Shown here: positions 24,939 through 38,483 of the stretch, one piece after another
Layout: every line of letters begins with the position of its first letter
Numbering within the stretch: the first letter of the stretch is position 1
Assembly (NCBI RefSeq): GCF_020382885.2
Contig: NC_058508.1
Span: 9,895,917 to 9,959,916 of the forward strand
DNA from: Scatophagus argus
Lineage: Eukaryota > Chordata > Actinopteri > Scatophagidae
Length of the DNA stretch: 64,000 nt
Reading direction: 5' to 3'
Translations under genes and position numbers: made by a program
The notes under the pieces: model-generated
Databases searched by the model: none
Told to the model about the DNA's origin: nothing
What the model saw: only the letters and a program-made list of their open reading frames with translations

Positions 24939-27900
24939 CTATAGCTTGATGGTGCCAGTGGGCAGGCTACTATTACAAAGTCTGTAGTAGCGAAGATCAT
25001 TCACCAGCCGCTGCACACTTTGAGTGAACGAAGGCAAGTCCTTGAGAAAGAAGACAAAAGTTGAGAATATTATTTACTCTGTCCAGTGACAACATTTGTA
25101 TTAAGAGCCTGCAAAATGCATTCCTGTCGTTACCCATTGGGGTAGAGAATAATGCACGAAACGGACATTTCAATGTGTAAGTTATTAACAATGTTATTAA
25201 AAACAATCTCTGTTTTTTTTCTTACCCGTTCAAGTTTAAAGTTGCGTGCGAGAACAGCTCGCTGGCTGGTGTCCACACCCTGGCAGCCATTGAGGAACTC
25301 TGGCATGAAGGCAGAGTAGAAGGCATCGAAGTCCACAGAGGCCATGTTGTAAATAGCAACGGTGATTTCCTCCTGAAGGAGGTCGTGACTTTTGTGGAGG
25401 AGGACCTGCAGGAGCACGTTGATGAAGTGGAAGAGCATCGAAGTCCGGAAAAGTTTCTAAAACACAATTTAAAAAAGACAATGGTGTCACTGTAGCGCTC
25501 GATCACAGTGTATGGATGAGGGGACGCTTGTCTTAATTACAGCTGAACCCTTTGCTCAAATACAGTAAGAAACTAATTACGGTAACTTAATTTCTGTGGT
25601 GTATGAGATTTTGTGCAGGGCAGACAGACTGAGGGACTAGTGGTAAGTGTAGAAGTAATCTGATAATGACTGTGGCCCCCTGGAGGACAATCTGCACATT
25701 GATTCCCCAAGCAGTCACTCCGTTGAACACTAAGAAATAGCCCCCCATCCTTACACTGGAATATGAAAATCACAAATGTCCTGCTCCTCTACCTCATTTA
25801 ACCATACAGTTTCATTATTATCTGTCTATTGCACTGCATTGCCTCTCACTGTATTTATTTATTTTTAAAATCTACCTACACTGTCATTGCACTATTCCAC
25901 AGATTCACTGTTATTGTATATGGTATTTTTTTATTTTTATCTTTATCTTATTGTATATAGTATCTTTATGTTTCTTACTGTCCTTGTGTGACTAACCGGA
26001 GTCAAATTCCTTGTTTGTATACGTAAACATCGCCAATAAAGCTGATTCTAATTCTGATTAAGACTGAGCGAAATTCAACATTTGAAAGTGAGTTACCAAC
26101 TCTGCGCCATGACATAATGCGTTCAACTTACTCAAGTGATAAGTTCAACTTACTCTGTGATACAACTTGTGCTTGCTGTTAAGAGACTCCAAATAGGAGA
26201 GATTCTGCTTGAAGATGTGAATGTCAGGCTGCAGGAAAGACTGCCCGAAAACCTGGAAAAGTCATATCAGCGCAAGTTAGCAAAAAAAGTGGCGACAAAT
26301 TAAATAACAGCTATCCATAAATCAAGCCATAAATATCCATGATGATAAATTTAGCCATATGCATCTACACACACCTGCATGGCAGCTGTGAACTGTGCCT
26401 CATTTTCCATGGCCTCTTCAGCAGCTCCTCTTTGGACTTTTGTTAAGACTGAAGCTTTAAAAAAGTACCTCCAGTTTTGGTGAAGTATTTGGTATAACAA
26501 CTCAAACATCTCTGCCTTCACATCTGGGGAAGACCGCTATCAGAGACAAAAGATTCAATGAGCATCTGTTACCCAGGAAATTAGATGAATGCCAAAAACT
26601 AAAAAAAAAAAAGCATAAGAAATTCCACGACTATTAGGTGTCTGATGACTACTACTTTAACAGGCAAATCAGTCAAGATGCAACACAATCAATTCCCAGA
26701 ATGAATATTAAGTAAAGACAGGTGATCACCAACTGACCTCTGCCACAACTGGGTAAACCTGCTCCATGCACAGAGAAAGGATGCTCGGCAGGAAGGGCTT
26801 GAAAGCTTGACCCGGCTCTTGCACCACCACCTGCAGGATTTTCAAGAACTTCTGCACCACTCTACACCCTGCACTGCCCTCTTGCAAAATACTGGCTGCC
26901 AGCTGTTCCCTGCAGCACATACAAGTGACATTGCATCAATTAGTGTGACACCAACATTTTCAGTGTTTGCCCCACGCCATTTAAACCTGTATCCATCCAC
27001 ACGGAATGCAATACTGTGAACACAACTAATAAAAGCAGCAATTGTTTGCAAAGATTGTGGAAGTAAGCATTGAAGTAAACATTTTTTAAACCTGGTGAAC
27101 ATGCTGAGGAAAGTGTGGATGATCTGTCCTGTGAAGGCAACACCCATCTGTACTCGCAATGCCTGAAAAAGCGTCAGGAAGAAGGCCAACATCTCATCTG
27201 TCACATCTGGGAAAGAGGAAAAAGCCAGGTTTATAGTGAGAAAACAACAAGACAAACTAAGAGCACCAAGTTAAATCAAGATGTTTGTACACTCAGCAGA
27301 TTTGTGGTTTTATACTTAAAACAAACTTCTTTTTAATGCTACTTGACACAAACTAGCCTGATCTATTAATTCTGTTTGCTACAGTAAAAATAATTAAACA
27401 TTCCCCAAACTGAGACAAAAGTGTGTAGAGTGTATAATGACGTGGATCAGGTCTTTTGTTACATGTAACATTATCATCAAAGATACATTAGTTGGATCTT
27501 TAGCCAGTACAGTGCTCCACTGTGACAGGAAGGTACAGAAAACTCATTGGATTGTTCAAAATATCTTCACAGTGTGACAAAACTTTTAACAAATTTTTGA
27601 TGGACAGCCAAACCGCAGATGAGAGACACTGACCTGGCTGCTGAATAAACACTGGGAAAAGGCTGAGGGACACTTGGACAGACTCCTGAAGACTCTGGTA
27701 ACAGATCTGACGTGATTTGGTGGATTCCCCAGATATGCTGTCCACTATGTCTCTGAGCACAGGCAGGGTCTGCTGTATCACTGCTTTCACTGGAGTCAGT
27801 CAGAAAAGTTCAGAAAACAAATTTGGAGCAGGACAAAGAATTACAAAGGAATGGTGTATCTGTAAAATCAAATAACAGACGAAAAGTAACAAAACAACAA

Positions 27901-30900
27901 CAAACAAACAAAAGAAGTAAACAAATACTGACTGTTATTCAGATCAGGTTGCCGTGGAGGAATGTTCACCGTCCCTCTTAAAATACGATACTCTCGAGTA
28001 AGTGCTGCCAGTAGGCTGGCATGGTTGCTGGAACGCGTTTGCCACTGCTGTTCATTCTCTGGTAAATTCGGCCATGGGAGCAGCAGCATGTTAGACAGAG
28101 CCCTACACACCAACATGTGAGCCTGGAAAAACAGGCACATACATACACAGAGAATGTTTTAAGACTATTTAAAGAACTTCAAATTGAAATCATAGGTCAG
28201 TCCTGTGAAGGTCCACCCACTTTGCTACTTCTCAAAATGGAATGGATGAAAGCAAAATAAAAGCAACAATCATCTACCTCTTGGGGAAGTCTGTGGCTCT
28301 GATTCTCTGTAGTAATGAGGTTGAAGATGTTTTGAACAGCTGGCAAAGTGACCAAGAACACAGGTCGTACTGTGGAGGTTATCGAAACCATCAGATGGCA
28401 TGCTGAGAGCAGCAACTTTTCTGGTACCTGGAAATAAAGAGAGAATGTAAGTGTTGAAACAAACCCCATTTCCACTTAGTTTTTTTTTTCCCCACTAAGT
28501 CCAACCCTAAACATCAACCCTCACCTTTTGCTTTTAACACCACTTAAAGACAAAAGTACCTTTAAAAACGGGTGTAAAATTAATCTTTACCTTACCAATA
28601 GTGAATAACAGCTATACTGTAATTTGACAAAAATTAGTATATTATTTGTGTAAGAGGGAGAGAGGCAAGTTTCAGTGAAGTTACCTTAGCTGTGATGAGT
28701 GGGCTACTGGCATCTATTGCAGATGTGATGAGGTTGATAAACTGGCTCTGGTTTTGACTGTGGACCTCACTGTAGAACTGTGCAAGCCAATGAGAGTAGG
28801 CTTGCAAAGCAGCAAGGGCCTGTGCATGTCTGTAAAAACAAAACAACACACAAACCCACATAAAACACTGAATACAACATACTTGCTGCAGACACACTAG
28901 ACACAATGTTTTTTCACAGTAAAGAAAGAAATAATTTCATTTACACATTTGCCCAATTTTACAACAAATAATTAAGAATTTGTCATTGAAGGCATTTCAC
29001 TAAGTTTAATTTTTTTCTTAACTCTAAAACCCGCAGAACCAAGTCAGAATTTCAGACAGTGTGTAATCCATAGTATCCTGCTGTTGTGGCTGCTTGGTGT
29101 TTCACAAAGGACAGCTGTACTGGTGATCCTTCAGTGTAGCCCAGGACACATTTGTGTGCATACTGCTAAAAGAATGTGGTCATATGTGGCCCAGATCACC
29201 AGCATTTGGATATTTGATAACGTAACGGTTTAATCTCGTCTTGAGTGAAACACTTGCTCACATATACGAATTGTAGGACATTGTGCGTTATTGCTGAGGT
29301 TTGCTTTAAACATGTGATACTCACACATCAATGAGGTCTGGCTTGAGCACAGAAGGCACAGCGGTCTCCAGGTCGTAAAGGCTAGTCTGAGAGCCGTAGC
29401 ATGTCACTTTAACCAATCTTGAAAAATAAACACATGGTTCATTATGTTATTTTGCTCTTTAAATAGAGAAAAATGAATAGTCAGTAGAACCACCATTTAT
29501 TATTATTACATGCACACCAGTACATTGTAATTAGTCTCATGAGAAACAGCGAACTGATTCAATAATTTGACTGTGGAATGTGTAATGTCAATTAAAGCAC
29601 GTGCAAATCACAAATACAGCCTCGTGATGTAGGCACAAGAATCATTTCTTAATGTTTCAAAAGAGTATTAGAGCACTGACCTCTCCACCACTGCCAGGGC
29701 ATCACTGAAACGTGCAGCAAAGATTTCCCCGATGAAATGCTCAGCCAAGCGTCCAACTGCCTGAAGCAGGGAGCTGAGGTCCCTGAGAGAACAGTGAAGT
29801 CGACGGCAATCATTCTCTGCAGAAATATTGAGCCTCCGACCTGAAAGAAGAACATCATCACATCAACATTTTACTATACTGAATTAGTATCATCCAGTGT
29901 GACTGTAACTCAATACAGTAGATAGCTGAAGAAAGAGAAAATCTGACAAGTAAAGGGAAGGCTACGTACTTGTGCCAGTGGTGATAATAAACTGCTGCAA
30001 ACCCATGTACACATCCAAATTTTCTTGGAGGACTGGAAACTAAAGAAAGAAAACAGGAATAAGGAGGAGGCTGCCATTACAGGGGTATATTACCATCATT
30101 TCTTAACATGCAATATTAAAATCCATTACAATAAAATCCGCAACCAAGTATTTCATTTTCACACGCAAGTACGCCAAAAATCATATCAGACAGAAAAGCT
30201 CGTTCATTAAAACAGTTCGACCTGACAATGCATGTTGTTGTTGAGTGTTGTGCTTTTACGTCTTACCTCTGTTAATGCAGAGGGTTGAGTGCTGACACTG
30301 ACTAGGTTTGAGGTGACCTGATGCACAATATTAACCCACGCCTGACAGCCAATCAAGAACTCTAGCTTATTATTCAGAAGTCAGTGTTGTTTTAATGTTT
30401 TGGGAAGCTACAGTGTACACACAAATGTTTGGTGTTTTAAGGTTGCTGGCATTTACACAGCTAACAAGCAAAACTAGAACCCAGCAATTACTTTTCCATC
30501 CGAGTGTTGAAGAAAATTTACTATTCCAGCTGAAATACACCAGCTGGAACTTCAAAATACTCCAGAAAAGTGCACTTAAAGATGCCTAAAAACACATGAC
30601 AGGATGTCAGTGTGACACCAACAATGATCTCTTACCAGAGTAGAGAATGAATGGGATGGGAGCAACTCCATCACCTTGGCAACCACCTCCAGACTCTGAC
30701 GCAGGTACCTTTGCCATTCTGTCTGTTGCTATAGTTACCAAATGAAGGAACAAAGTCAGACTTTGACGTGAAAGATATATTTCTTTTCAATGTGTGCATG
30801 TTTTGAAGGAGTAAATATGTTAACAGAAGAATCTTCTATTGTAGACTGCACGTGGCTACGAGAAATACATAGTACATACAGTCCCAAATAGAAAGATGCA

Positions 30901-33900
30901 ACTGACAGAGTGTGAAATAAATATATAAATTGCTCTCACATCATCATCCAGAGTCTCATCATCAAGCTCTTCCAACTGGGCCTGATTATATCTGAACTGT
31001 ATGCGATGCAGAACTTCCCTTAACAGGAGAACTAAGGCGTCTTTGTACCTGTCCAACCATACACACACAAGTACAAAAACAAATGAACAACAACACATCA
31101 TGCATTTTATAATTTACATTATACAAAGCAGCATTAATGTGAGATTATTGATGGTTCACTGGGTGTTTCAGAAAGCTGAACACTGAAATATAAAGGCATA
31201 AATAATATCTTTCAGCAACTTACCTATTTAGAACACTTTCTCTGTCAGCGAGTCTGCTTTTGATTTTGGTTGTTAGAAAATCCAAAAAGACACTCCATAT
31301 ATCCAAACAGGCAAAGTAGCCTTCATGGGTAGGCTGAAAACCCAAAGAGAAGCAACTTTAGTAATCTGTAAGAACCCATACGGGTTTACTTCAAGTAAAC
31401 CTGTAGAAAACTTTGGTGTACTTCATCCACAAATGACAGACTGACCAAATCATCATTACCTGGTTGAAAGTATACTTGAAAAGCAGGGCAAGAAACTCTA
31501 CAATTGGAAACTGAGGACTGGACTCAATCCGCCTCAAGTGAACACTGACAAACAGGCGCAGAAAATCAGTGAACTTTTCCAAGTAACTGAAAGATGAAAG
31601 AAAAAACAAATCAAAGCATTAAAGTCGAGTGAGATGTCTTACAGCCTGAAGTTACTTAATATATTTTATATTGGTCGATTTATATTTCTATTTATATTTC
31701 TTTAACAAGGCTTGGACCCACATTGTCAGAACATGTTACATTACTAAGCCATAATTTCCATCTAGATAAAAAACAGTGACAAGGAGGCTCATGAGTCCAC
31801 AAATATGAATCTTGTCTGATAAAGTAATAAAGCTGTAATTTCCCAGCCTGGGATCAATAAATTATATCTATCTATAGACCGGGATGTCACAGATGAGGTG
31901 AGCTGGTTATATGATCATCTTGTATTACAAACAATTATGCCATATATACACACTGAACCATAGAGACATTGTTTTTATTGTGGTATAGTCTGCTCAACTG
32001 AAGCCAGACCGAATAAATTTTAAGTTTTATAGTTAGTTATGTGAGTTTTCATAAAAGGCAGAAAGGTCAGAATGACACACATGTGACAGAGCCTGCCTGG
32101 AGAGCAACAGTAATGAAAACCAAAGCTGTTTTCAAAGACAGAATACTAAGAAATACCACTTGTGACTGCAAATTAGATTTGACTGTAACAAAAGCAAACA
32201 AGTTGCAGACCACAAACACTCACTTCAAGTAGATCCTGACACAAACAGTAGTGTCAACCAAGTTATTGAACCATACCTCTCATCAAGTTCCTGTAGGCGG
32301 CTCTTAACTGTATGAGCATTATTCTCTCGTGTCAGCCTTTGAAGGAGAAAGAAAGTTTGCTGGAACATGCGCAGCAGGTATTCCTCAAAATCCATTGGCA
32401 CACAGTTCTTTGACACAAGCTCATTGACACAGGTCATGGCGAGTACACCGAGCTGGGAACGATCCACCTTGCTGCCCTCACTCTGCTGTCCATTTCGTTC
32501 TCCTCCATTTGATGTTGGTGGCATTGTCCCTGGATTAAGCTGACCATTAGAGGAGGAGGAGTTAGAAGAGATGAAGGAACCCGTCTTGGTCTTTGTCCGA
32601 AGATCACAGCCAAAACGTGCAAAGTGGAAAATGGATGCCAGCAGAGTAGGTGTGATGCTTGTGGACAGGGGGATCCAGCTGAACAGGTGAGCCAAACACT
32701 CCAAAACAAGACAGCAGAGCTGCTGACTCTCATTGTCCAATGTTGCCATGGGCTGGCAAAGCAGCTTTGAGTACTGGCTGCCCTGAAACAAACTGCCCAG
32801 CAATTCCACTGGTTGATTGAAAAGACAAAAAATGGTCAAACAATATCCCCACATTACTATCAAATGTTTGTACTTTTACATAACTTAATGACAATTCACT
32901 CACCACTTTCCCCTGAGGTGGGTGAAGGAGGTGGGGTGGAAGCAATGATACTGTGCTTGTCCCAATAAGTTTCCAGGATACCTGCAAAACAAGAAGTGAC
33001 AAAAACCCAAAAATCCAAAATGCTGAAGATTTACCACCAACAAATTTGGTCTGATTGACAGTCTGAATTAAATTTTGGGCAGATTTTATCTTTAGCAAAG
33101 TCTGGGAGAAAAATAAAAATAGAAAAAAAGAAAACAATTTAAAGTAGGAAATCACTTTGCACAAAGTAATGAAGTGTTCTCACCTGTCAACAGTCCAAGC
33201 ACTGTTGGTACCTGCTCCAGCAACAGCTTACGGAGCTCATCCTTCCTAGCGACACTCAGATCTTCTCTAGGACATGCAAGTTCCTCTGATGTGGTTTTCA
33301 ACATCACCAACCCCAGTGGAGCAAGAGATGGGGACTGGATCAACTGCAGTTGACAACAGGGTGATATACAATAACTCTATCAATAAAAATGATGATGAAT
33401 GAATTTTGCCCTCCATCTACAGGTCCTTCTGTCTGTTCATTCAGGGAACCTGGAGCTATGGGCTTTATGAGAGCTGGCTGACAGTTCAGGGCTTCTCGCA
33501 GTGTTTTAGCAGAGGTGTGCCATTTCATCTAAAACAAAAACAAAGTCTGCTACCTTCTACCATAATCAACACATTAACACATCAATCAAGCAATGGTAGT
33601 GATTTTTCAAAGACATTTAGCAATTTTCATTGTCAGAACATGCAGCACAGTACAGTAGTTCCTGCGAATGCTACATAACAAAAATACATCGTTCCAAAAG
33701 ACACAAAGTTTAATTCATGAAAGTAAAGGTGAAATGCAGTTTGAACAAACTGATATGAAACAGGTGAAAGGAGAGGGATAATTTTGATAGTAACTTCACA
33801 TTATCAAAGAGCCCATGTTCAGTGGGAGAAGCTAAGGTTTGTAGTCTTATTGTTTTAATGTCACTTCTGTGTGCTTTGAGTCAACCACGACCTAGTTGCT

Positions 33901-36377
33901 GATGATTAAAACTTAAACTAAACATACATAATAATTAATAACATGGATATTAATCAACTAAACAATCAGTAATAGAAACAATGTCAGCACGGTGTACCTG
34001 CAGGGTGTTTGTAAAGAAGTCATGATAGAACATTGGCCAGTCCTGGCGACCAATGTCAACAATGACTTTGCAGAGTTTATTACGGATGAAATAGGGCACT
34101 GCTTTGTGTTGAGCGAGCAGGAGTTTGGGCAAACAGCTACGAATTTCCATCTTGTCTTGCGAAGCAACACCAATCCACATCTTGTTCACCAGGTTCTGAA
34201 AAAAAAAAAAAGGGAACAGTTGGTGGTCAAAGCTGTGTCTGAGGGAGAACACAAATTTATACAGACACATTACTTTAGAACAACTATCAATAATCTGTGT
34301 AATGGGTGCAATGAGTAATTTCTTTGAATGATGACTCACTCAGTAAAGAAACAATATAGCGCCCATTGAATAATACTTTTAACGCTACACTTACATGACA
34401 AATAGGATTCAAGGATTCAAGGAACTTTATTGTCATACCAGCTCACATTCACGTTTATGGTACGAAATTAGGACTCAGGTCCCGGGAGCAATAAGTAGAA
34501 TATAAAAATATAAAAATATGAGCTAAAAAGTTGAATAAAATAGAAATATAAGCTAAATAAAAATAGAATATAAAAAGAACATAAAACTAAACATTTAAAT
34601 AAAGAAGCCGGTTTCAGCATATAGCAGCATAAATATGCAGGTACAAGTGCGTGCAAGTATGAGGTAGTCCGGGAAAGTAGTCCTTAATATTGCACTAACT
34701 GAGTATACAATCTCCAATATGTATTAAATAACATGAACATATGGCATTAAGGTCACAGGATGTTCAGCATTTTATCCCATGCAAAATACATTGCCCATTT
34801 ATATAACTTGTTTTGCACAAGTAAGAACAGAGGAAACCAACCTGAGACAAATTCTCTCATCAGTACCTATGAAACAATATTTTCAAGATTTTTCTTATTT
34901 TTAAAACATAAAAAATTAAAGAAGGCTGTAAAAAATACAAAGTACTGAGAATACATCTCAACCTTAAAGACTTACTTCAAATACTGTTAAGCTGTACATC
35001 ATCACATACTCATTCCGAGTATTGGAGAGGAAGAACAAGCAGTGGCGCCACGCTCCTGTCTGCTGAGCAAAGTTGTTCAGTAGCTCTTCTGCAGAAAAAG
35101 GAAGTAAGCAAGATCTCTCACAGAGCTAGAAGACAACTTCACAAGGAGACACACTGAACATAACATGTCAGAACACAGGAAGTGCATAAAAAAGCAACAC
35201 AAAAAAACCTCAAAACAAAATTATATGTATGTGTATGTACACAAAAACACACACAATGTCAAACATACCTATCTCTCTCTTTCGCTCATTGGTCGTGCAG
35301 CTGTGAAAGAACTCTGTCATAAGGGTCTCCAGTGCACGCAATGATGCCTCCTCTGACGCCTAGCGGATAACAAAAGGTAAAGTTAAGCATGTTTAGACTA
35401 TCTATTTGACAATATGAATAATTTAAAATTCTGAAAGCTGTATTTTTTGTCATAATCAACTAACCATTAACATGACAAAAATCACATTTACCATCTGTCC
35501 ATTTGACCAATAAAACTGAGCTGCACAACAATTCTAAGCCTCTCCAAACACTTTTGGTGAGAGCGTTCTCAGAGTAGAGACCAGTACACTGCCATTCAGG
35601 TATCTTGTTTCCTATTTACGTTTGTGACAGTAAGCAATTATTATGTCAAGTTCTCATACATTAATTTTTCAACACAGTATGCGTACATGTACTATATGAG
35701 CAGGGTACATCAATACGTGGCCCTGTTGTGTGATTTAAAATGCTTTTCTAAGTCAGATTTTACAGACATATGTACCACCTTTCTGCAGGTCACAGGAGTA
35801 AAAACGATTAGCTCTTATGGTTCAGCATTGAGGGTTAAGTGAGAATTCCAGGCTTGATCAGAAAATCTAACTCAAGATGTAAATAAAACAAAACCTTTGA
35901 GTAATATCAAATGTAATATCACACCTTGACAGGTGGAGGAAGTTAGGCCCTGGCAAGGACACCGAAAAAGCAAATATAGATTTTAAAGAGCAGCTCCTGT
36001 GTCAGGCGGGTCTGAATTCCTCAAATAAGCCACAACTTGCCGAGGCTTAACACAACTCAAAGCAAATATTCGGTTTTGCAAGATGGGCGTCTTGTATCGT
36101 GAAATGGCTTAACGAGCTGTCACATCCCGTGAAATACCTGGCCTGGTGCAAACCGTTATGTGACTTAACAGGCACAGAGAACATCAGACCACACAATCAT
36201 ACACGATTAAAGTGAGCTAACGATTTCTGTTCAAATATTTAAATACATTATTAACAAAACTCTGTCTTCCTGTTCAAAAATTCGGATCAACGGCGTATGC
36301 ACCACTTAGCTACTAGCAAATTATACAGGAAGTGCACTTTGTGATCTGGTAAATACGAATTAAATGATACTTACCAT
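24939..36377 (-). CDS. xpo6: exportin-6
   Basis: This is an importin-beta family receptor that exports actin-profilin complexes from the nucleus. There are twenty-four coding exons: 36375-36377 (ATG only), 35269-35359, 34976-35088, 33998-34195, 33184-33343, 32904-32981, 32277-32808, 31460-31586, 31224-31333, 30940-31048, 30636-30728, 29970-30039, 29681-29840, 29325-29417, 28685-28829, 28278-28427, 27933-28122, 27634-27789, 27092-27206, 26738-26909, 26375-26536, 26154-26252, 25226-25456 and 24939-25040. They sum to 3459 nt (1152 aa; human about 1125), with every phase consistent. N-terminus: ASEEASLRALETLMTEFF, then NERKREIEELLNNFAQQTG. C-terminus: DLPSFTQ, LVNDLRYYRLCN and a final TIKL. HEAT-repeat helices fill the protein. 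The exon 32277-32808 carries a Ser/Asn-rich linker after residue ~250. An additional possible exon lies at 30267-30359. Confidence 0.97.
25790..26062 (+). mobile_element. LINE 3' end in an xpo6 intron
   Basis: The end reads CAATAAAGCTGATTCTAATTCTGATT, typed here in pieces: CAATAAAGCTGATTC then TAATTCTGATT. This is the usual 3' tail of fish LINE elements, preceded by AGTCAAATTCCTTGTTTGTAT and AT-rich 3' UTR. It lies antisense in an intron of xpo6. Confidence 0.65.
30267..30359 (-). other. candidate in-frame cassette exon of xpo6
   Basis: The segment is 93 nt, open throughout, flanked by AG (30361-30360) and a good donor (GAG then GTAAGACG). Both ends are phase 0, matching the neighbouring exons that end at 30636 and begin at 30039. 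It would add 31 residues beginning FLIGCQAWVNIVHQV between FSTL and FPVLQ, which are adjacent in human XPO6 as I remember it. The acceptor's pyrimidine tract is weak. It may be an alternative exon or chance. Confidence 0.4.
31800..31875 (+). mobile_element. LINE 3' tail fragment
   Basis: A short piece with AGCTGTAATTTCCCAGCCTG, GGATCAATAAAT and a TATCTATCTATA tail resembles the 3' terminus of a fish non-LTR element. It is intronic in xpo6. Confidence 0.45.
34400..34660 (-). mobile_element. retroelement 3' part, reversed, in an xpo6 intron
   Basis: On the minus strand it ends ACAATAAAGTTCCTTGAATC with a short repeat of TTGAATCC. The inner part is a run of AATATAAA units. This is the form of a fish retroelement 3' UTR inserted in the same orientation as xpo6. 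Its left limit is not sharply defined. Confidence 0.55.
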
Positions 36378-37170
36378 GTTTAGTGGGCCCAGATGCTTTT
36401 CTTCAGTTCACTTAGTCTCGGATTAATTGTAGTAACAAGACAGCATTAGCTACCTAGCTGGCCAATACTGTAGCTAACGTTAGCTAAGGTGTTGCTGGCT
36501 AACGTAGAGGCGGCTCATCATGGTTTACTCGCCTGCTTAGGTCGATAACCCATACACCACTAGTTAGCAAGCAGATAGCAATAGTTTGCGTCGTTGACTT
36601 TGCTTACAATAACGTCTAACACTGGGTTAATTTTACCTTGCTCGAATTAAACTAGGTTTTCGACTACCAAGAACATGCGCTTAACATTGATTCAGCTATC
36701 TCGAATTGGTAGGTTAGCTGCATTGTCGTGTAATTCTATTTACCGTTTTGTTAAATACAGAAACCTTGTTTTTGAGAAACACCCAACACTGGCTTCTGCA
36801 CCGGAGAGATGTGCAACGTTAATTAGCTTTCTATGTCAAGCGTTTTGATGCTAACCTTTAGTTACCCAGCTGCTAACGTTCTAGCGGATGGCTAGCTGGT
36901 TCGCTCTTCTAGAAGGAGGAAGGTATTATTTTCGTTAGCTGTCAAACGTTGACATGCTTCTTTAACTGTTGGTCACGACAACTTGCATTTACCGTTTGCA
37001 GTTTCAAAGCGGGTGAATATGCACCCCTAAGTTAAATATCTGACAAATTTGCAATAATACTAAGTACATAACACTGTGCGTTTGTTCCTGTTATTCTCCC
37101 TTTCAATGCTCAGGGCGGCTCAAGAATTTAGCTAGCTTGCTAGTTACAGGGTTCGCTTCGCAACTTCCTC
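36378..37170 (-). promoter_or_regulatory. xpo6 promoter with GCTAACGTTAGC motif cluster
   Basis: Just upstream of the xpo6 ATG lies a 14-bp perfect palindrome AGCTAACGTTAGCT at 36472-36485. Related half-sites follow: GGCTAACGT (36498-36506), TGCTAACGTT (36871-36880), GCTAGCTGG (36891 on) and TTCGTTAGCT (36931-36940). Similar clusters occur at hirip3 and kctd13. No TATA box is seen. The transcription start is not located. Confidence 0.55.
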
Positions 37171-38483
37171 TGTAGCTGCAGAAATCAACCAACCCAATCA
37201 GCTTGTGTCAAGTCAGTCACAATAATAAAAGCACGATCTCCGGTTATAGATCTGAAACTACAGCATTTTTTGACAGATGCTGAAGACAGTGTTTTAGAGT
37301 TACACTGATTATCAATGTGAAAATTAATTTAAAAAGTGATGAGCATTAAGTTACAAATAAAAGGAAAAAAATACTCATACTCAATTACTCAATACTCATT
37401 TACATTTTATAGGCTCTGAAATCAAGCACAAAGTGTTCATTTTATATTCTCTTTCTGCTGGAATTGCGCTAACTCAGGCAGGTACAAATAAAGAATTTAT
37501 CAGAAGCACATGCCAGTGGGATGTGGGAGAACTGCACTTCCTCTCCCATCCGAAGTACAGGTCATCTATGTCTGCATAACATCCAGTTTAATGTGGGTAC
37601 TTCTGCACAAAATTTCATCTTCAAAGCTATCCTGGATCACGTGGATAGTTATTGTATGTATATGTATTATACAGTAAGTATTTTATTTGGTTGATGGTGA
37701 TTTACAATTTATATGAACAATATCTGTGATGGGTTTTAGTCACTGTATTGCTTATTTTAGGTCATTATTCAAATAGTTTAACTTGGAAAGTCAGGCAATT
37801 TCACCCAAATACTATAATGATTCATACATGGATTAGAACGGTTGCTTCTATAGCAGAAACTATCACAACAAGGAAAAAAAAAAAAACACAAATTTATGAC
37901 AATCAAGAGAAGCTTCCCAATGGAATCCAAAATTTCCTGTGAAGTTGTCAAATTACATGTAGGCCTTTCCAGTAATATCCCAAGTAATAGAAATAATGAG
38001 TAATGATCACTAGAACATTTTAAAGAGAAAATATCACAGCTGAAAAAAATTACATCAAATACAACATTTAAAAGCTTGCTCCCAGCAGGCAGATAATAAC
38101 ACCTACAGTGTTCTAGAGGTAATGATGAGGTTTTCCTTTATTGCAAACAAAAACCTTTGGGATATTTGGGTTCAAATGTGGTTCAAACATTGCTGATAAC
38201 CAGTGAAATCCATCAAGAAGAAGATTTGCGCAAAAATATGCATCCTTGCTGATCACTGTACTCTGTCACTGTATCACAGTGGAGAGGAGAGAAATGACAG
38301 TATGTCATACACATCTCGTTCTAGATGTAGTCACAAAGTATTCAGGCAGTCAAGTTACGTAAAACACCCTCAAATAGTCCTGTGAAGGACATTTACATCT
38401 CAAAAGCAGTACGTTTGTGATTTTACAGTATAATTCCTTCTTCCCATTATTAAGGGCAAAAGACTGGAAACATCCTTGGAGCT
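37171..38483. other. spacer between the xpo6 promoter and the antkmt 3' end
   Basis: AT-rich sequence without exons. The part nearest antkmt is probably its 3' UTR: a plus TTTATT near 38135-38140 would be a minus-strand poly(A) signal. Nothing else is recognised. Confidence 0.45.
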
